Shown: one piece after another, positions 23,501 through 32,087 of the stretch | Layout: the number at the start of each line of letters is the position of its first letter | Numbering within the stretch: position 1 is the stretch's first letter | Source of the DNA: Ignavibacteriales bacterium | Lineage (GTDB): Bacteria > Bacteroidota > Ignavibacteria > Ignavibacteriales > Melioribacteraceae | Direction: 5' to 3' | NCBI GenBank assembly: GCA_016177735.1 | Contig: JACOUS010000028.1 | Span: 1-36,959, forward strand | DNA length: 36,959 nt | Made by a program: the position numbers and the translations under genes | Notes under the pieces: model-generated | Seen by the model: the letters and a program-made list of their open reading frames with translations, nothing else | Database searches by the model: none | Told to the model about the DNA's origin: nothing

Positions 23501-26500
23501 ATGAAACTCAAAAAATGTGTAATGCTAATATTTCTGATTCCGTTTTTCGTTATTTACGGGCAATCCGGTTACGAAGAATTCCATTGTTATGTAAGCGATC
23601 AAGGAATGCAGCTCCAAAAAATTAATTCCATAGCTGTGACTACTACGGGGACTACAAATCTCGCAATCGTACTTTGTGTAGAGCAAGGGCAGAATAGGAT
23701 AATTTCAATCGTTGATTTTGTAAACAAACTTAGAGATCAAATTCCTGATTTCTTTTTGAAAACAACCAACAACAATTATGATGTTAATGTAATAAATATT
23801 TTGGTTGATAGTATGGATACAGCAAATGATCGTGCGTTTGCTTATGAACTGCCGGGTATGCTTGTGCCAAAACCGCCAATCGATACAAACTTTGTTGCCG
23901 CCCCATGGATGGTTAAAAATGTTTTGGCAAAAGCGGACCGCGATTATAATTTTGCAGATTATGATTCTAACAATGACGGTATAGTTGATTTTCTTGCTTT
24001 TTTTGTAATTAAGTTTGCATCCGGCTGGGCAAATGGAACTACCGGTCTTAGTATTAATTCCTATTATACAACAAACGATACAACTTCCATCGGGACTTAT
24101 ATTAAGATAGACGGGAATGGTTACCTTTCATATTCTGGCAAGCGTGCTATAATACAAAGAAATACTAACGCAGATGCAAACAGAGTTATAGCAGTTAGTG
24201 TACATGAACTTGGCCATGCTCTTTTTGGTCTTCCGGACATGGATCATATCGGTGGTTATACGTATGATCATTACAGTCTCGGGCATTTCTGCGCAATGTC
24301 TTCATCAATAGGTTTTAGCGGTCGTCCGTCTCCATACAATCCGTTATTTAGAATACAGAACGGCTGGTTGACTACTACAACGTTAGCTTCGGGCACTCAA
24401 CTGTTTTCCGATCTCCAAACCACTGGCCAAATTTATCAATACAGTTTACCCTACTACACTTCAGCAGCATCAAACCAAAAATTCTATTTAACTTATCATA
24501 CTCCCTCTGTCAACAATTACTGGGAAGGCGCGTGGCCATTACCGCAAGATGCACAGAATAATAAAAGAGGAGTAATGATTTGGCATAATTCACCCAACGG
24601 AAGTTACAGTAACAAATATCACATGCCAATTGATATTGTTTCAGCACATGGTAAATGGCAGTGGGATTTGTCTCGCGCTAAGTTAGATAGCGTAAATATT
24701 TCATTAAGTGAAGCTGTAAATACCAGTATCCCTGATCCAATAAAAGGATTGGATAGTTTGGAAACTCGTTATTCCTACATAAAATTTAGATGGACACCTT
24801 CAATCCATTGGTGGACAGCAGAAGGGGTTTACTCTGATTATAGAGTTGGAAGTGCTTCATGTTTTTATAATCCATCAAGCCCAAAAACATTGGCTTTCTA
24901 CACAAATCCAAATAGTAATGGTGCTTTAAATAACAGTAGTGAAAATTATAGTCGTACAATCGGATCGGATCTTAAAATGATAAACTTACGGGTCGAAAGC
25001 GGTACTGTGAAAGCAGATTTCAGTATCGGTGCTAACGCCAACATAATATCTGAAAGTGCTACATTGAAAAAAGGGAACTGGTATTTCGATCTGGATATTA
25101 CCGTTAATTCAGGTATAACATTAACAATAGAACCAGGGGCGATATTAAAATTTGCTTCCGGTAAAAAATTAATTGTTAATGGAAGTTTATCAGCAGTTGG
25201 CAATTCAACAAGCAGAATAACTTTTACTATCGATGGTTCAGGTAACTGGGGTGGTATTCAATTCAATTCCGGCAGCGGCGGTACGCTTGATTATTGCGAT
25301 GTAACTTATGCAGCAACCGGTATTAATATGTACAACTCTTCGCCAACTATTAAACATAGTTCGATTGATAACTGCAGCGGCGTTGGTGTTTATTGCGATT
25401 ACTATTCCAGTCCGGTTTTAGTAGGTAATAATATTAGATACAATACATCATACGGGCTGCGGTGTAATGTTTATAGTTCGCCAAATCTAACCGATAACGG
25501 TTATCCCGGTTCCAACGTAATTAGAAATAATCTGAATGGAGTTTACACGGCGTACAATTGTAATCCAAACCTCAATGGTTACATGACATACGGCAACAGC
25601 GTTTTCGATAACACAAATCAGGAAGTTGTTGCTTATTACAGTTCGACAGTAAATGCAAATAAAGTGTATTGGGGTGTCTTCCCTCCACCGGATGCAGAAT
25701 TTTATGCCAGCAGTTCAACAATTAACCGAAATGATCCTTTGCAGACAAACCCGAACCCAAACAGAAGTATGCTTCCTTCCGAAAACAATTATAAAGCGCC
25801 AATGTTCTCAATCGTGAGCACAGTGGGAGATGATCTTAATTCAGCCGAAGAAAAACAAAAAGAAGGCAAGTATGACGAAGCTATAAATTTGTTTCTCGAA
25901 GTGTTCAAAAAAGAAAAAGAGAACTCGAAAGGAAGATATGCCTTAATCAAAATTGAAGAATGTTTTACTCAAGCCGGGAAGAAAAACTTTCTTGATTTTT
26001 CTAAAAAAGAATTGAAGCCGTTAATCAAAGAAGAAAAGGAATTGTATGTTGTACTGCTGGAATTGGAGACACATCAATTGTACAATGTGGGTTATAAAGA
26101 TTATGCGATGAATAATTTGAAGACAATCTTGAAGAAATATAATTACAACACTGAAATCGAAAAACAGACATTGTACAGAATAGGCGCGTTTTACCTTGAT
26201 TTATTTAACGACACTTTGAACGCAGTGAAAACATTTGATGGCCTTGCAGAGAAATATCCTGATGATGAGTTGTTGACTTACGCGAACATGTTGTTAAATG
26301 AAGAACGATACAACAAACCAAATGCGAAAAAGGTTGAGCGATTAACCGAAACCGCCGAAACGGGGAAAGAACTTTTATCTAACAATCCCAACCCGTTCAA
26401 CCCAGCAACAATAATAAATTACCGCGTACCGGAAAATTCTAGGGTAATAATAAAAGTTTACGATGTGCTTGGAAAAGAAGTAACTGAGTTAGTAAACGAA

Positions 26501-26623
26501 GAAAAGATATCCGGCAGTTATTCAGTAACATTTAATGCATCGAATTTATCGAGTGGAATTTATTTTTACACAATTAATGCCGGCAAATATTCTGCTGTGA
26601 AAAAGATGCTGCTGCTCAAATAA
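23501..26623 (+). CDS. Secreted M6-type metalloprotease with beta-helix, TPR and T9SS domain
   Basis: A 1040-aa multidomain exported protein. The signal peptide MKLKKCVMLIFLIPFFVIYGQ is followed by an M6 (immune inhibitor A-like) metalloprotease region to about residue 480, with zinc motif HELGH at 235-239 followed by LFGLPDMD, and a calcium-like DSNNDGIVD stretch near 150. Residues about 515-745 form a right-handed parallel beta-helix of repeated short coils (SSPTIKHSSIDNCSG, SSPVLVGNNIRYN, SSPNLTDNGYPG). Residues about 780-950 look like TPR helices (AEEKQKEGKYDEAINLFLEV). The end is a T9SS domain (NPNPFNPATIINYRVPENS ... NLSSGIYFYTINAGKYSAVKKMLLLK). It probably degrades extracellular protein; the substrate is unknown. 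Confidence 0.9.
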   Translation: MKLKKCVMLIFLIPFFVIYGQSGYEEFHCYVSDQGMQLQKINSIAVTTTGTTNLAIVLCVEQGQNRIISIVDFVNKLRDQIPDFFLKTTNNNYDVNVINILVDSMDTANDRAFAYELPGMLVPKPPIDTNFVAAPWMVKNVLAKADRDYNFADYDSNNDGIVDFLAFFVIKFASGWANGTTGLSINSYYTTNDTTSIGTYIKIDGNGYLSYSGKRAIIQRNTNADANRVIAVSVHELGHALFGLPDMDHIGGYTYDHYSLGHFCAMSSSIGFSGRPSPYNPLFRIQNGWLTTTTLASGTQLFSDLQTTGQIYQYSLPYYTSAASNQKFYLTYHTPSVNNYWEGAWPLPQDAQNNKRGVMIWHNSPNGSYSNKYHMPIDIVSAHGKWQWDLSRAKLDSVNISLSEAVNTSIPDPIKGLDSLETRYSYIKFRWTPSIHWWTAEGVYSDYRVGSASCFYNPSSPKTLAFYTNPNSNGALNNSSENYSRTIGSDLKMINLRVESGTVKADFSIGANANIISESATLKKGNWYFDLDITVNSGITLTIEPGAILKFASGKKLIVNGSLSAVGNSTSRITFTIDGSGNWGGIQFNSGSGGTLDYCDVTYAATGINMYNSSPTIKHSSIDNCSGVGVYCDYYSSPVLVGNNIRYNTSYGLRCNVYSSPNLTDNGYPGSNVIRNNLNGVYTAYNCNPNLNGYMTYGNSVFDNTNQEVVAYYSSTVNANKVYWGVFPPPDAEFYASSSTINRNDPLQTNPNPNRSMLPSENNYKAPMFSIVSTVGDDLNSAEEKQKEGKYDEAINLFLEVFKKEKENSKGRYALIKIEECFTQAGKKNFLDFSKKELKPLIKEEKELYVVLLELETHQLYNVGYKDYAMNNLKTILKKYNYNTEIEKQTLYRIGAFYLDLFNDTLNAVKTFDGLAEKYPDDELLTYANMLLNEERYNKPNAKKVERLTETAETGKELLSNNPNPFNPATIINYRVPENSRVIIKVYDVLGKEVTELVNEEKISGSYSVTFNASNLSSGIYFYTINAGKYSAVKKMLLLK

Positions 26624-26640
26624 GAAATCAAATCTCAAAG

Positions 26641-26669
26641 GTAGAGACGACTCGCCGAGTCGTCTCTAC
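26641..26669. repeat. Near-perfect palindrome between convergent genes
   Basis: GTAGAGACGACTCG and CGAGTCGTCTCTAC flank one C: a 14-bp stem, so tight that the RNA hairpin would be strained. It lies between the converging T9SS protease and radical SAM genes. Lookalikes are GGAGACGC...GCGTCTCC at 36506-36528 and a decayed GAGAC...GTCTC at 33137-33159. No T-run follows on the plus strand, so a role as terminator is only possible. Confidence 0.7.
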
Positions 26670-26678
26670 AAAAAAATT

Positions 26679-27890
26679 TTAGTCCTTCTGCACGGATCTC
26701 AAAAATGTTCCGAATTGTTTCTGCTCTTCAAGTCTGCACGACCAAACAAGTTCATCATTCCAAACTGTAATATCGGGGCATCCGTCGCACATGCTCTGTC
26801 TTCCGTCTTCCATAAAGTCCACCGGCTGTATAAACATGATTGTTTGGAAATATGCTTTCTTAAAAAGTCTGAATGGATTTTTCAACATGTTGGCGGCGGC
26901 TTTTCTCAATCCTTTATCGAACGGAAAAAGTAACAGCATTGCCGATATTCCCATCCGCGAAGTTTTCGGCGAAGCATACGAAAGATACGTTCCGTTAAAG
27001 AAATGATGCGCAGTCATAACGAGTTCCAAAAATTTCGGGCCGAGATAGCCGTACAATTTATTTTTTGTCCCCACTCTCTCCGTCAAAAGCCATTTGAACG
27101 AATCAACTTTTTCCGTTCCGTTTAAATAAGCAGCCGGAATGAAATCCGGGAATTTTTCTTTCACAACTTTTAATACATCAGTAGAAAGTATATCAACTTT
27201 TCTATCTTTATCGGAATGATAAGTGATCGTCTGCCAGTCAACTTTTTGTCCGCCTGAATACCAATCGAACGGCATCGAAGGAACGACGTAACGGAAGCAG
27301 ATAAAAACCATCGTGTTGACGATATTAATATTTTTCTGTGCCCACTCAATCATTGCCGGTGCATATTGAATTGTATCATCATAGACAGTCGAGTTGAACG
27401 AGCATGCAATTCCTCCGGCATCGGCAAGCATGCGTGCGTAATGATAGCGCAGTTTGTTCAATTCAATTTCATTTTTTCCTTTCCATTCGCCGCCGCGCCC
27501 TTGTTTGCTGTCCACATGAAAAGTAAATCCGAACACGCCGGCTTTTTTTAATTCATTGAGAAAAGCCGGATTGAGTGCGGCTCCGTTTGTGTTGAGTATT
27601 GGTTTTAATCCGCGCGATTTAATATCTGCAACGATATCAACAATTTGCGGATGGAGTAACGGGTCGCCGCCGGCAATAGAAATGCAATCGGAATTTCTAT
27701 TTTTTTGAAATACATCGAGTTCGTGCTTTACTTGTTCCAAAGTTTTGTGAGAGTTTTTTGTATTCTTGCGGTAACAGCCGTCGCATGCAAGGTTACACAT
27801 TGCAGTCGGTTCAAGCCATGAGATTGCATTATCGGGCAGTGTCCACGGTAAGCGGTAAAGTTTGCGGTGATCAAGAATTTTTTCGGGCAT
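26679..27890 (-). CDS. Radical SAM protein
   Basis: A 403-aa radical SAM enzyme. The 4Fe-4S site is C32-x3-C36-x2-C39 in MCNLACDGCYRKN, followed by the SAM-binding GGDP motif (SIAGGDPLLHPQ, near residues 72-83). The C-terminal part (residues about 300-403) has an AT-poor, Phe-rich segment and then CDGCPD and VWSCRLEE, which could bind a second cluster or be structural; I do not see a clear SPASM pattern. GAGGATGAAC precedes the ATG. It is oriented with a lipoprotein and a methyltransferase further upstream on the same strand, 433 bases apart. The reaction cannot be told; a cofactor, lipid or peptide modification is possible. Confidence 0.82.
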   Translation of the reverse strand: MPEKILDHRKLYRLPWTLPDNAISWLEPTAMCNLACDGCYRKNTKNSHKTLEQVKHELDVFQKNRNSDCISIAGGDPLLHPQIVDIVADIKSRGLKPILNTNGAALNPAFLNELKKAGVFGFTFHVDSKQGRGGEWKGKNEIELNKLRYHYARMLADAGGIACSFNSTVYDDTIQYAPAMIEWAQKNINIVNTMVFICFRYVVPSMPFDWYSGGQKVDWQTITYHSDKDRKVDILSTDVLKVVKEKFPDFIPAAYLNGTEKVDSFKWLLTERVGTKNKLYGYLGPKFLELVMTAHHFFNGTYLSYASPKTSRMGISAMLLLFPFDKGLRKAAANMLKNPFRLFKKAYFQTIMFIQPVDFMEDGRQSMCDGCPDITVWNDELVWSCRLEEQKQFGTFLRSVQKD

Positions 27891-28323
27891 AGTTCATCCT
27901 CATTTATTTTTGTGTTAATGAAAGCGCAGCAGTAACTCTAGAATTATATATATAAAAGCCGATGCCCCGGCTAAAATATCATGAGGATAAACTTCAGTCT
28001 AAATGTATAAAAATCTTACGAATCAATAAATCCAATTTCTGGTTTTTACAAAAAAATTATTTAACCCGTAGTGTGAATCGGAAAACAAAAATTAAAAACT
28101 GTTGAAACAGTTTTAAAAAGAGAATCCGTTTTCATTAACACACGGCTTTAGCTGTGTGTTAATGGATAAAAAATAAAAAACAAATCCGTTTTACCTGTCC
28201 GGTGTTTTTTTTGACGGAAGGTTTACAAATCAATTCACACAACCAGTTAATTTATCAAAAAATTTATAGCTTGCGGATGAGGCGGATTTTCGCAGATAAA
28301 ATCCGTGAATATCCGTGGTTTAT
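27891..28323. repeat. Intergenic region with hairpin repeats, no gene
   Basis: Between two minus-strand genes. AAAACTGTT-GA-AACAGTTTT (28095-28114) is a perfect 9-bp stem. CATTAACACAC...GTGTGTTAATG (28133-28164) continues inward (one G-T pair, GC) to a TTTA loop, a 14-bp stem. The text 'aaatccgtgaatatccgtgg' near 28302 resembles the 11202-11260 element. No open frame here looks real. Confidence 0.6.
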
Positions 28324-29163
28324 TTATTTAATAAATTTTCTCTGCTTCAAAATCTCAACCGCATCTTTGCATGCAAATTGGTAAATCCAAACGAACCATT
28401 CACGGAAAGAGACTTTGTCTTTGTACGGTGAGTTGAGAAAATTTTTAACGAAAAGCGGACGGTTTATTTCAAGCTGGTTTAAAATGTCTTCCGAAGTTAT
28501 CGAGGTCATCTCCTCTATTTTTTTTTCATCGGCTTTGCTCGCCTCAAAAATTTTTTCGTTGCTGGAGAAATAATTTTTCCGTTGAAGCAAAAAATAATAG
28601 CGCCGGGCGCCGTGTTTCGGCGGATCGGCTTTTACAAATTTTTCGTTTATGTTTTTCGTCTGCAAACCGTTCAACACAGCATTATTTATAATGAGCCCGG
28701 CGGAACTATCGAATGGAATATTTTTAAACGAAGGAATTTTTGAATAAGCCGCTTTTATTTGGGAATACCGGTCAACTATAATTTCCGCAAAGATTCGTGA
28801 GACATTTTTTACTTCATTTTTGATTTGTGCACCGTTCTGCCCGTCAACAATCATGCAAGCCGGAACGAATTTATTTTCTTCGTCTTTTTTGATAAGCCCT
28901 TCGCCGTAGAGTTCGTTGATTACCTCTTTATACTTTACATCGGTTAGATTGAAGTATTCTTTTATTACTTCCTCGTCAATTCCGTTATTCAACAGAACCA
29001 AAATTTCTTTGTGATGATTTTTATCTACGTTCAACACAGAATCTTTCTGTGGCTGGGGAATGTAACTTGCTTGATATTCATCTTTGAGTAATTCATGAAT
29101 CTCTTTTTTATTGCTGCACGAAACAATTGCGAGAACCGCTAACAAAATCAGAAATTTTTTCAT
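28324..29163 (-). CDS. Hypothetical lipoprotein
   Basis: A 279-aa protein that I do not recognise. MKKFLILLAVLAIVSC is a lipoprotein signal with the lipobox IVSC (Cys16), so the mature protein is anchored to a membrane. The rest is largely helical and charged, with no catalytic signature that I can see; a pair of Trp/Phe residues near the end (SFREWFVWIYQFACKDAVEIL) suggests a hydrophobic packing or interaction face. AAAGGAAAAC lies just upstream of the ATG. It is on the same strand as the methyltransferase upstream, with a composite repeat in the 148-base gap. Confidence 0.65.
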   Translation of the reverse strand: MKKFLILLAVLAIVSCSNKKEIHELLKDEYQASYIPQPQKDSVLNVDKNHHKEILVLLNNGIDEEVIKEYFNLTDVKYKEVINELYGEGLIKKDEENKFVPACMIVDGQNGAQIKNEVKNVSRIFAEIIVDRYSQIKAAYSKIPSFKNIPFDSSAGLIINNAVLNGLQTKNINEKFVKADPPKHGARRYYFLLQRKNYFSSNEKIFEASKADEKKIEEMTSITSEDILNQLEINRPLFVKNFLNSPYKDKVSFREWFVWIYQFACKDAVEILKQRKFIK

Positions 29164-29225
29164 TCGTTTTCCTTTATTATTTGGCTACACTATCTAAAGA
29201 GAGTCACATAACTTGAAATCTTGTC

Positions 29226-29311
29226 TTTTCTTTGCGTCCTTAGCGCCTCCCTTGCGGTCTTTGCGTGAAATCCGCCGCGGCGGATTCTAACTGCAGAGAG
29301 TTTTGCACGAA
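29226..29311. repeat. Composite dispersed repeat, copy B (inverse)
   Basis: Read on the minus strand this is 'gtgcaaaactctctgcag', then a perfect 18-bp palindrome AATCCGCCGCGGCGGATT (plus-strand 29269-29286), then 'tcacgcaaag' and 'aaggacgcaaagaaaag'. It is homologous to 12704-12805 outside the palindrome. Confidence 0.75.
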
Positions 29312-30301
29312 TTATTTTTTCCCAATAATCAAATCCGAGCCGTAGCTTGTATTTTTTCTTGTGATCTTTTTTATACCGGCTTTTTCAAACCATTCTTTCA
29401 TTTCTTTTTCGGTGAAGGTATCGCCGCATTCTGTTGCTACAAGCATATTCAACGCAAATAGAGCACCGATTGCCGGCGAGGTTCTATCTTCGTTCATCAC
29501 AAAATCTTTTATGATTATTTGTCCGCCATTGCTGAGTGCATCGGCACATTTCTTTATCAAAAATTTATTCTGTTCGTAATTGTTGATGTGAACGATTTGC
29601 GAAAGCAAAATAAGATCGCAGCCCGTTCCGAAACCATCTTTCAAATAATCGCCTTCGATGTAATCTATTTTTTCTTCGAGCGAATATTTTTCCGCGTAAC
29701 GTTTGGTGAGTTTAATTACTTCGGGAAGATCAAACACAACGCTGATCATGCCGGGATTTTTACTAACAAACTCAAACGAGAAAGCGCCGGAGCCGCCGCC
29801 GACATCAAGCATTTTTTTTACGCCGGTAAAATCGATCATCAAAGAAATTATTTTTGCTTCACGTTCTGCACGGTAATGCATTGCATCGATAAAAGTTTCG
29901 AGCCAATTCCCGCTGCTTAGATTTTCGAATTCATGAACAGATGTTCCTTTGTGCACAGCTTCCGTTAATGTACTCCACGAATTCCACATATTGTTTGTGT
30001 GGAGAAGATTCCCCATAAACTCTGCACTGCCTCTCACAAGATAATTTGCCGCTGTTTCAGTGTTGTAAAATTTTCCGTGAACCTTTCTCAAAAATCCGAG
30101 TGCAACAAGTGCGTTCATCAATCTATCGGTTGCGTGTTCGTCTGTTCCAAGTTTGTTCGCAGCTTCGGACGAGGTTAGTAATTGTCTGCCGAGCTGTGTA
30201 AACAAATCGAGTTCAACTGCGGTCAGCAGAACGCGGCTTTGCTGAAATGACGCTGCAAGTGATCGTATTTGGTCGGGTGTAAAAATTCCTTCGTCGGGCA
30301 T
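29312..30301 (-). CDS. SAM-dependent methyltransferase (O-methyltransferase family 2)
   Basis: A 329-aa enzyme with the two-part layout of family-2 methyltransferases. An N-terminal winged-helix dimerisation domain (about 1-90: LLTAVELDLFTQLG ... TDRLMNALVALGFLRKV) is followed by a Rossmann domain with the SAM site MLDVGGGSGAFSFEF (near 164-178), DLPEVIKLTKRYAEK (acidic loop) and LILLSQIVHIN. This is the fold of BchU/CrtF and hydroxyneurosporene or plant-type O-methyltransferases. No bacteriochlorophyll or carotenoid gene is nearby, so the acceptor is unknown. It is on the same strand as the radical SAM and lipoprotein genes. Confidence 0.86.
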   Translation of the reverse strand: MPDEGIFTPDQIRSLAASFQQSRVLLTAVELDLFTQLGRQLLTSSEAANKLGTDEHATDRLMNALVALGFLRKVHGKFYNTETAANYLVRGSAEFMGNLLHTNNMWNSWSTLTEAVHKGTSVHEFENLSSGNWLETFIDAMHYRAEREAKIISLMIDFTGVKKMLDVGGGSGAFSFEFVSKNPGMISVVFDLPEVIKLTKRYAEKYSLEEKIDYIEGDYLKDGFGTGCDLILLSQIVHINNYEQNKFLIKKCADALSNGGQIIIKDFVMNEDRTSPAIGALFALNMLVATECGDTFTEKEMKEWFEKAGIKKITRKNTSYGSDLIIGKK

Positions 30302-30370
30302 CTGTTACTCTCTTAAAATTTACACACGGAAAATAAATAATAAGAAATGCTCTTGCAGAAAGTTTTCGTG

Positions 30371-30688
30371 TTATAACTTCCCTTCGCGGTATAAAATCTG
30401 TGTTTTGATTCTTTGCAATTGTCTCTCGATAATAAGGTCGGCAAGTTGTGATGGGATGGAAAGTTTATCCTTCGAATGAAGAACTTCGTGCACGTTTGCT
30501 TCGCTCAAATCGATCCGGTAGAGGCTGTTCAAAAATCTTTCGTAATTGCGGGACATCAATTCTTTTATTCGCTCGATCAAATGTTCGCGGATTAAATTCA
30601 TATCGGCTTCAACAGGCAAAGAATTTTCCTCGAGAGAAAAATCTTGCGAGAGTTTTTGAAGCAGTGCTGTGTAGAGTTGGTTTTCCAT
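30371..30688 (-). CDS. Small helical hypothetical protein
   Basis: A 105-aa protein that I do not recognise. It is charged and predicted helical throughout (IREHLIERIKELMSRNYERFLNSLYRID), with no membrane segment, Cys cluster or known motif. AAGGGGCGG precedes the ATG closely. A GTCCCGAT-AAA-ATCGGGAC hairpin (30706-30724) and an 11-bp inverted repeat AAGAATCTCCT/AGGAGATTCTT (30726-30807) separate it from the ABC permease upstream, so it may not share that transcript. Confidence 0.65.
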   Translation of the reverse strand: MENQLYTALLQKLSQDFSLEENSLPVEADMNLIREHLIERIKELMSRNYERFLNSLYRIDLSEANVHEVLHSKDKLSIPSQLADLIIERQLQRIKTQILYREGKL

Positions 30689-30705
30689 CCGCCCCTTAAT
30701 TCTGG

Positions 30706-30807
30706 GTCCCGATAAAATCGGGACAAAGAATCTCCTGCCTTTTCATGTTAAAAATCTTTTTATAAACAAGAGCCGAATTTACGAACTCGTATTGTTAGGA
30801 GATTCTT
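30706..30807. repeat. GTCCCGAT hairpin and flanking inverted repeat
   Basis: The 8-bp stem GTCCCGAT-AAA-ATCGGGAC at 30706-30724 repeats the GTCCCG words near 544-579. AAGAATCTCCT (30726-30736) pairs with AGGAGATTCTT (30797-30807) around 60 bases. This lies between the ABC permease and the small helical gene. Confidence 0.6.
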
Positions 30808-30821
30808 CGCCGCTTCGCTCA

Positions 30822-32087
30822 TCAGAATTTATACTTAACCCACTTAACTACTTCCGACCATTTTGGTTTTTTGCCGGTGCGTAAAATTCCAACGCGATAA
30901 ATTTTTCCGGCAAGCGGAAAGATTGCAAACAATGTAGCAAGACTGATTCCGAGCGAAACAATTAACTGCCACATCGGTACTTCTAAAATCGTCATACGCG
31001 CCGGCATAACAATTATGTTTGCAAACGGAATGAATGCAGCAATCTTTGCAATGTCGCTGTTCGGATTCTGTATCATCGACATCGCAATAAAGAACGGAAT
31101 CAACACAAGCATCATCACGGGCCACAAACCCGACTGTGCATCTTGCGGATTATCGAATATCGCTCCAACAGTTGCAAACAATCCGAGGAACACGAGCAGT
31201 CCGAGGAAAAAGTTTACGAGATAAAAAACAATTTGCAGTGTACTCACCTGGAACATCACATCCGCCGGAAGAACAAACCATGCAGTCGAAACAATCATCA
31301 CAACCGGCGTTAACCAGATTGCCATCTGCAATAAACCGGTAACTGCAGAACCCAAAATTTTTCCAGCCATTAATTCACGCGCATTTACGGAAGATAAAAT
31401 CACTTCAACAATTCTGCTGCTCTTTTCTTCAATCACCGATTGCATTATCATCTGTCCCATCATAAGCAGACTTATATAAAGCAAGAAAGTAAACAGATAT
31501 GAAAGCACAAGGCTTCCGTAACCTTCTTCTTCAAAGCCGGCTTCTTTTGTTACTTTGAATCCGGTGAAATCTATCCCCTGTCGTGCAAATTCAAGTTCGT
31601 CGGGCGTAAGTTCGCGGTTGCTGAAATACTGATCGATCAAAACTTTGTTGACGAATCTTTCCAGTCTCTGCGATAACTGCATGTTTTTCGGTGTCTTCGA
31701 GTAGTATTCAATTTTTTTATCTTTCAGCGCAGTAACCGGAATGTAAATTACGCCGGTTATTTTTTCATCGAGAAGCTCTTGTTTTTTCTTGTTCAAAAAT
31801 TCTTTGAATTCTTCTTTGCTCATCGTATAAAATTGGAAATGATAATTCCCTTCTTTCATCAAATCCGAAGTTCTCAATTCTTTTTCGATCCGCGCGCCGA
31901 GTTCTTCCGATTCAGCCGCAACATCAATGTTGAATTTTGTTGTGCCTTCGCTCATCAACAACATTTGGATTCCGATTATTCCGAACATGAAAAGAGGCAG
32001 AAGAATCGTCATCAGAATGAATCCCTTCGAGATGATTCTTTCCCTAACTTCCCTTTTGAAAACAGCGATAACTCTTTTATTAAACAT
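30822..32087 (-). CDS. ABC-2 type export permease (NatB-like)
   Basis: A 421-aa membrane permease of the ABC-2 type. It has an N-terminal membrane helix near 22-42, a large extracytoplasmic domain (about 45-170) and a cluster of membrane helices from about 180 to 400 (GYGSLVLSYLFTFLLYISLLMMGQMIMQSV, SSRIVEVILSSVNARELMAGKILG is the conserved coupling segment). The layout matches the sodium-efflux permease NatB and related exporters. The start overlaps the stop of the ATPase gene by 8 bases. Substrate unknown: Na+, an antibiotic or a lipid are all possible. Confidence 0.88.
   Translation of the reverse strand: MFNKRVIAVFKREVRERIISKGFILMTILLPLFMFGIIGIQMLLMSEGTTKFNIDVAAESEELGARIEKELRTSDLMKEGNYHFQFYTMSKEEFKEFLNKKKQELLDEKITGVIYIPVTALKDKKIEYYSKTPKNMQLSQRLERFVNKVLIDQYFSNRELTPDELEFARQGIDFTGFKVTKEAGFEEEGYGSLVLSYLFTFLLYISLLMMGQMIMQSVIEEKSSRIVEVILSSVNARELMAGKILGSAVTGLLQMAIWLTPVVMIVSTAWFVLPADVMFQVSTLQIVFYLVNFFLGLLVFLGLFATVGAIFDNPQDAQSGLWPVMMLVLIPFFIAMSMIQNPNSDIAKIAAFIPFANIIVMPARMTILEVPMWQLIVSLGISLATLFAIFPLAGKIYRVGILRTGKKPKWSEVVKWVKYKF

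Noticed and set aside
29312-30301. Assignment of the methyltransferase as BchU or CrtF
   Set aside because: The fold fits, but no bacteriochlorophyll or carotenoid genes are in the window, so only the family is called.
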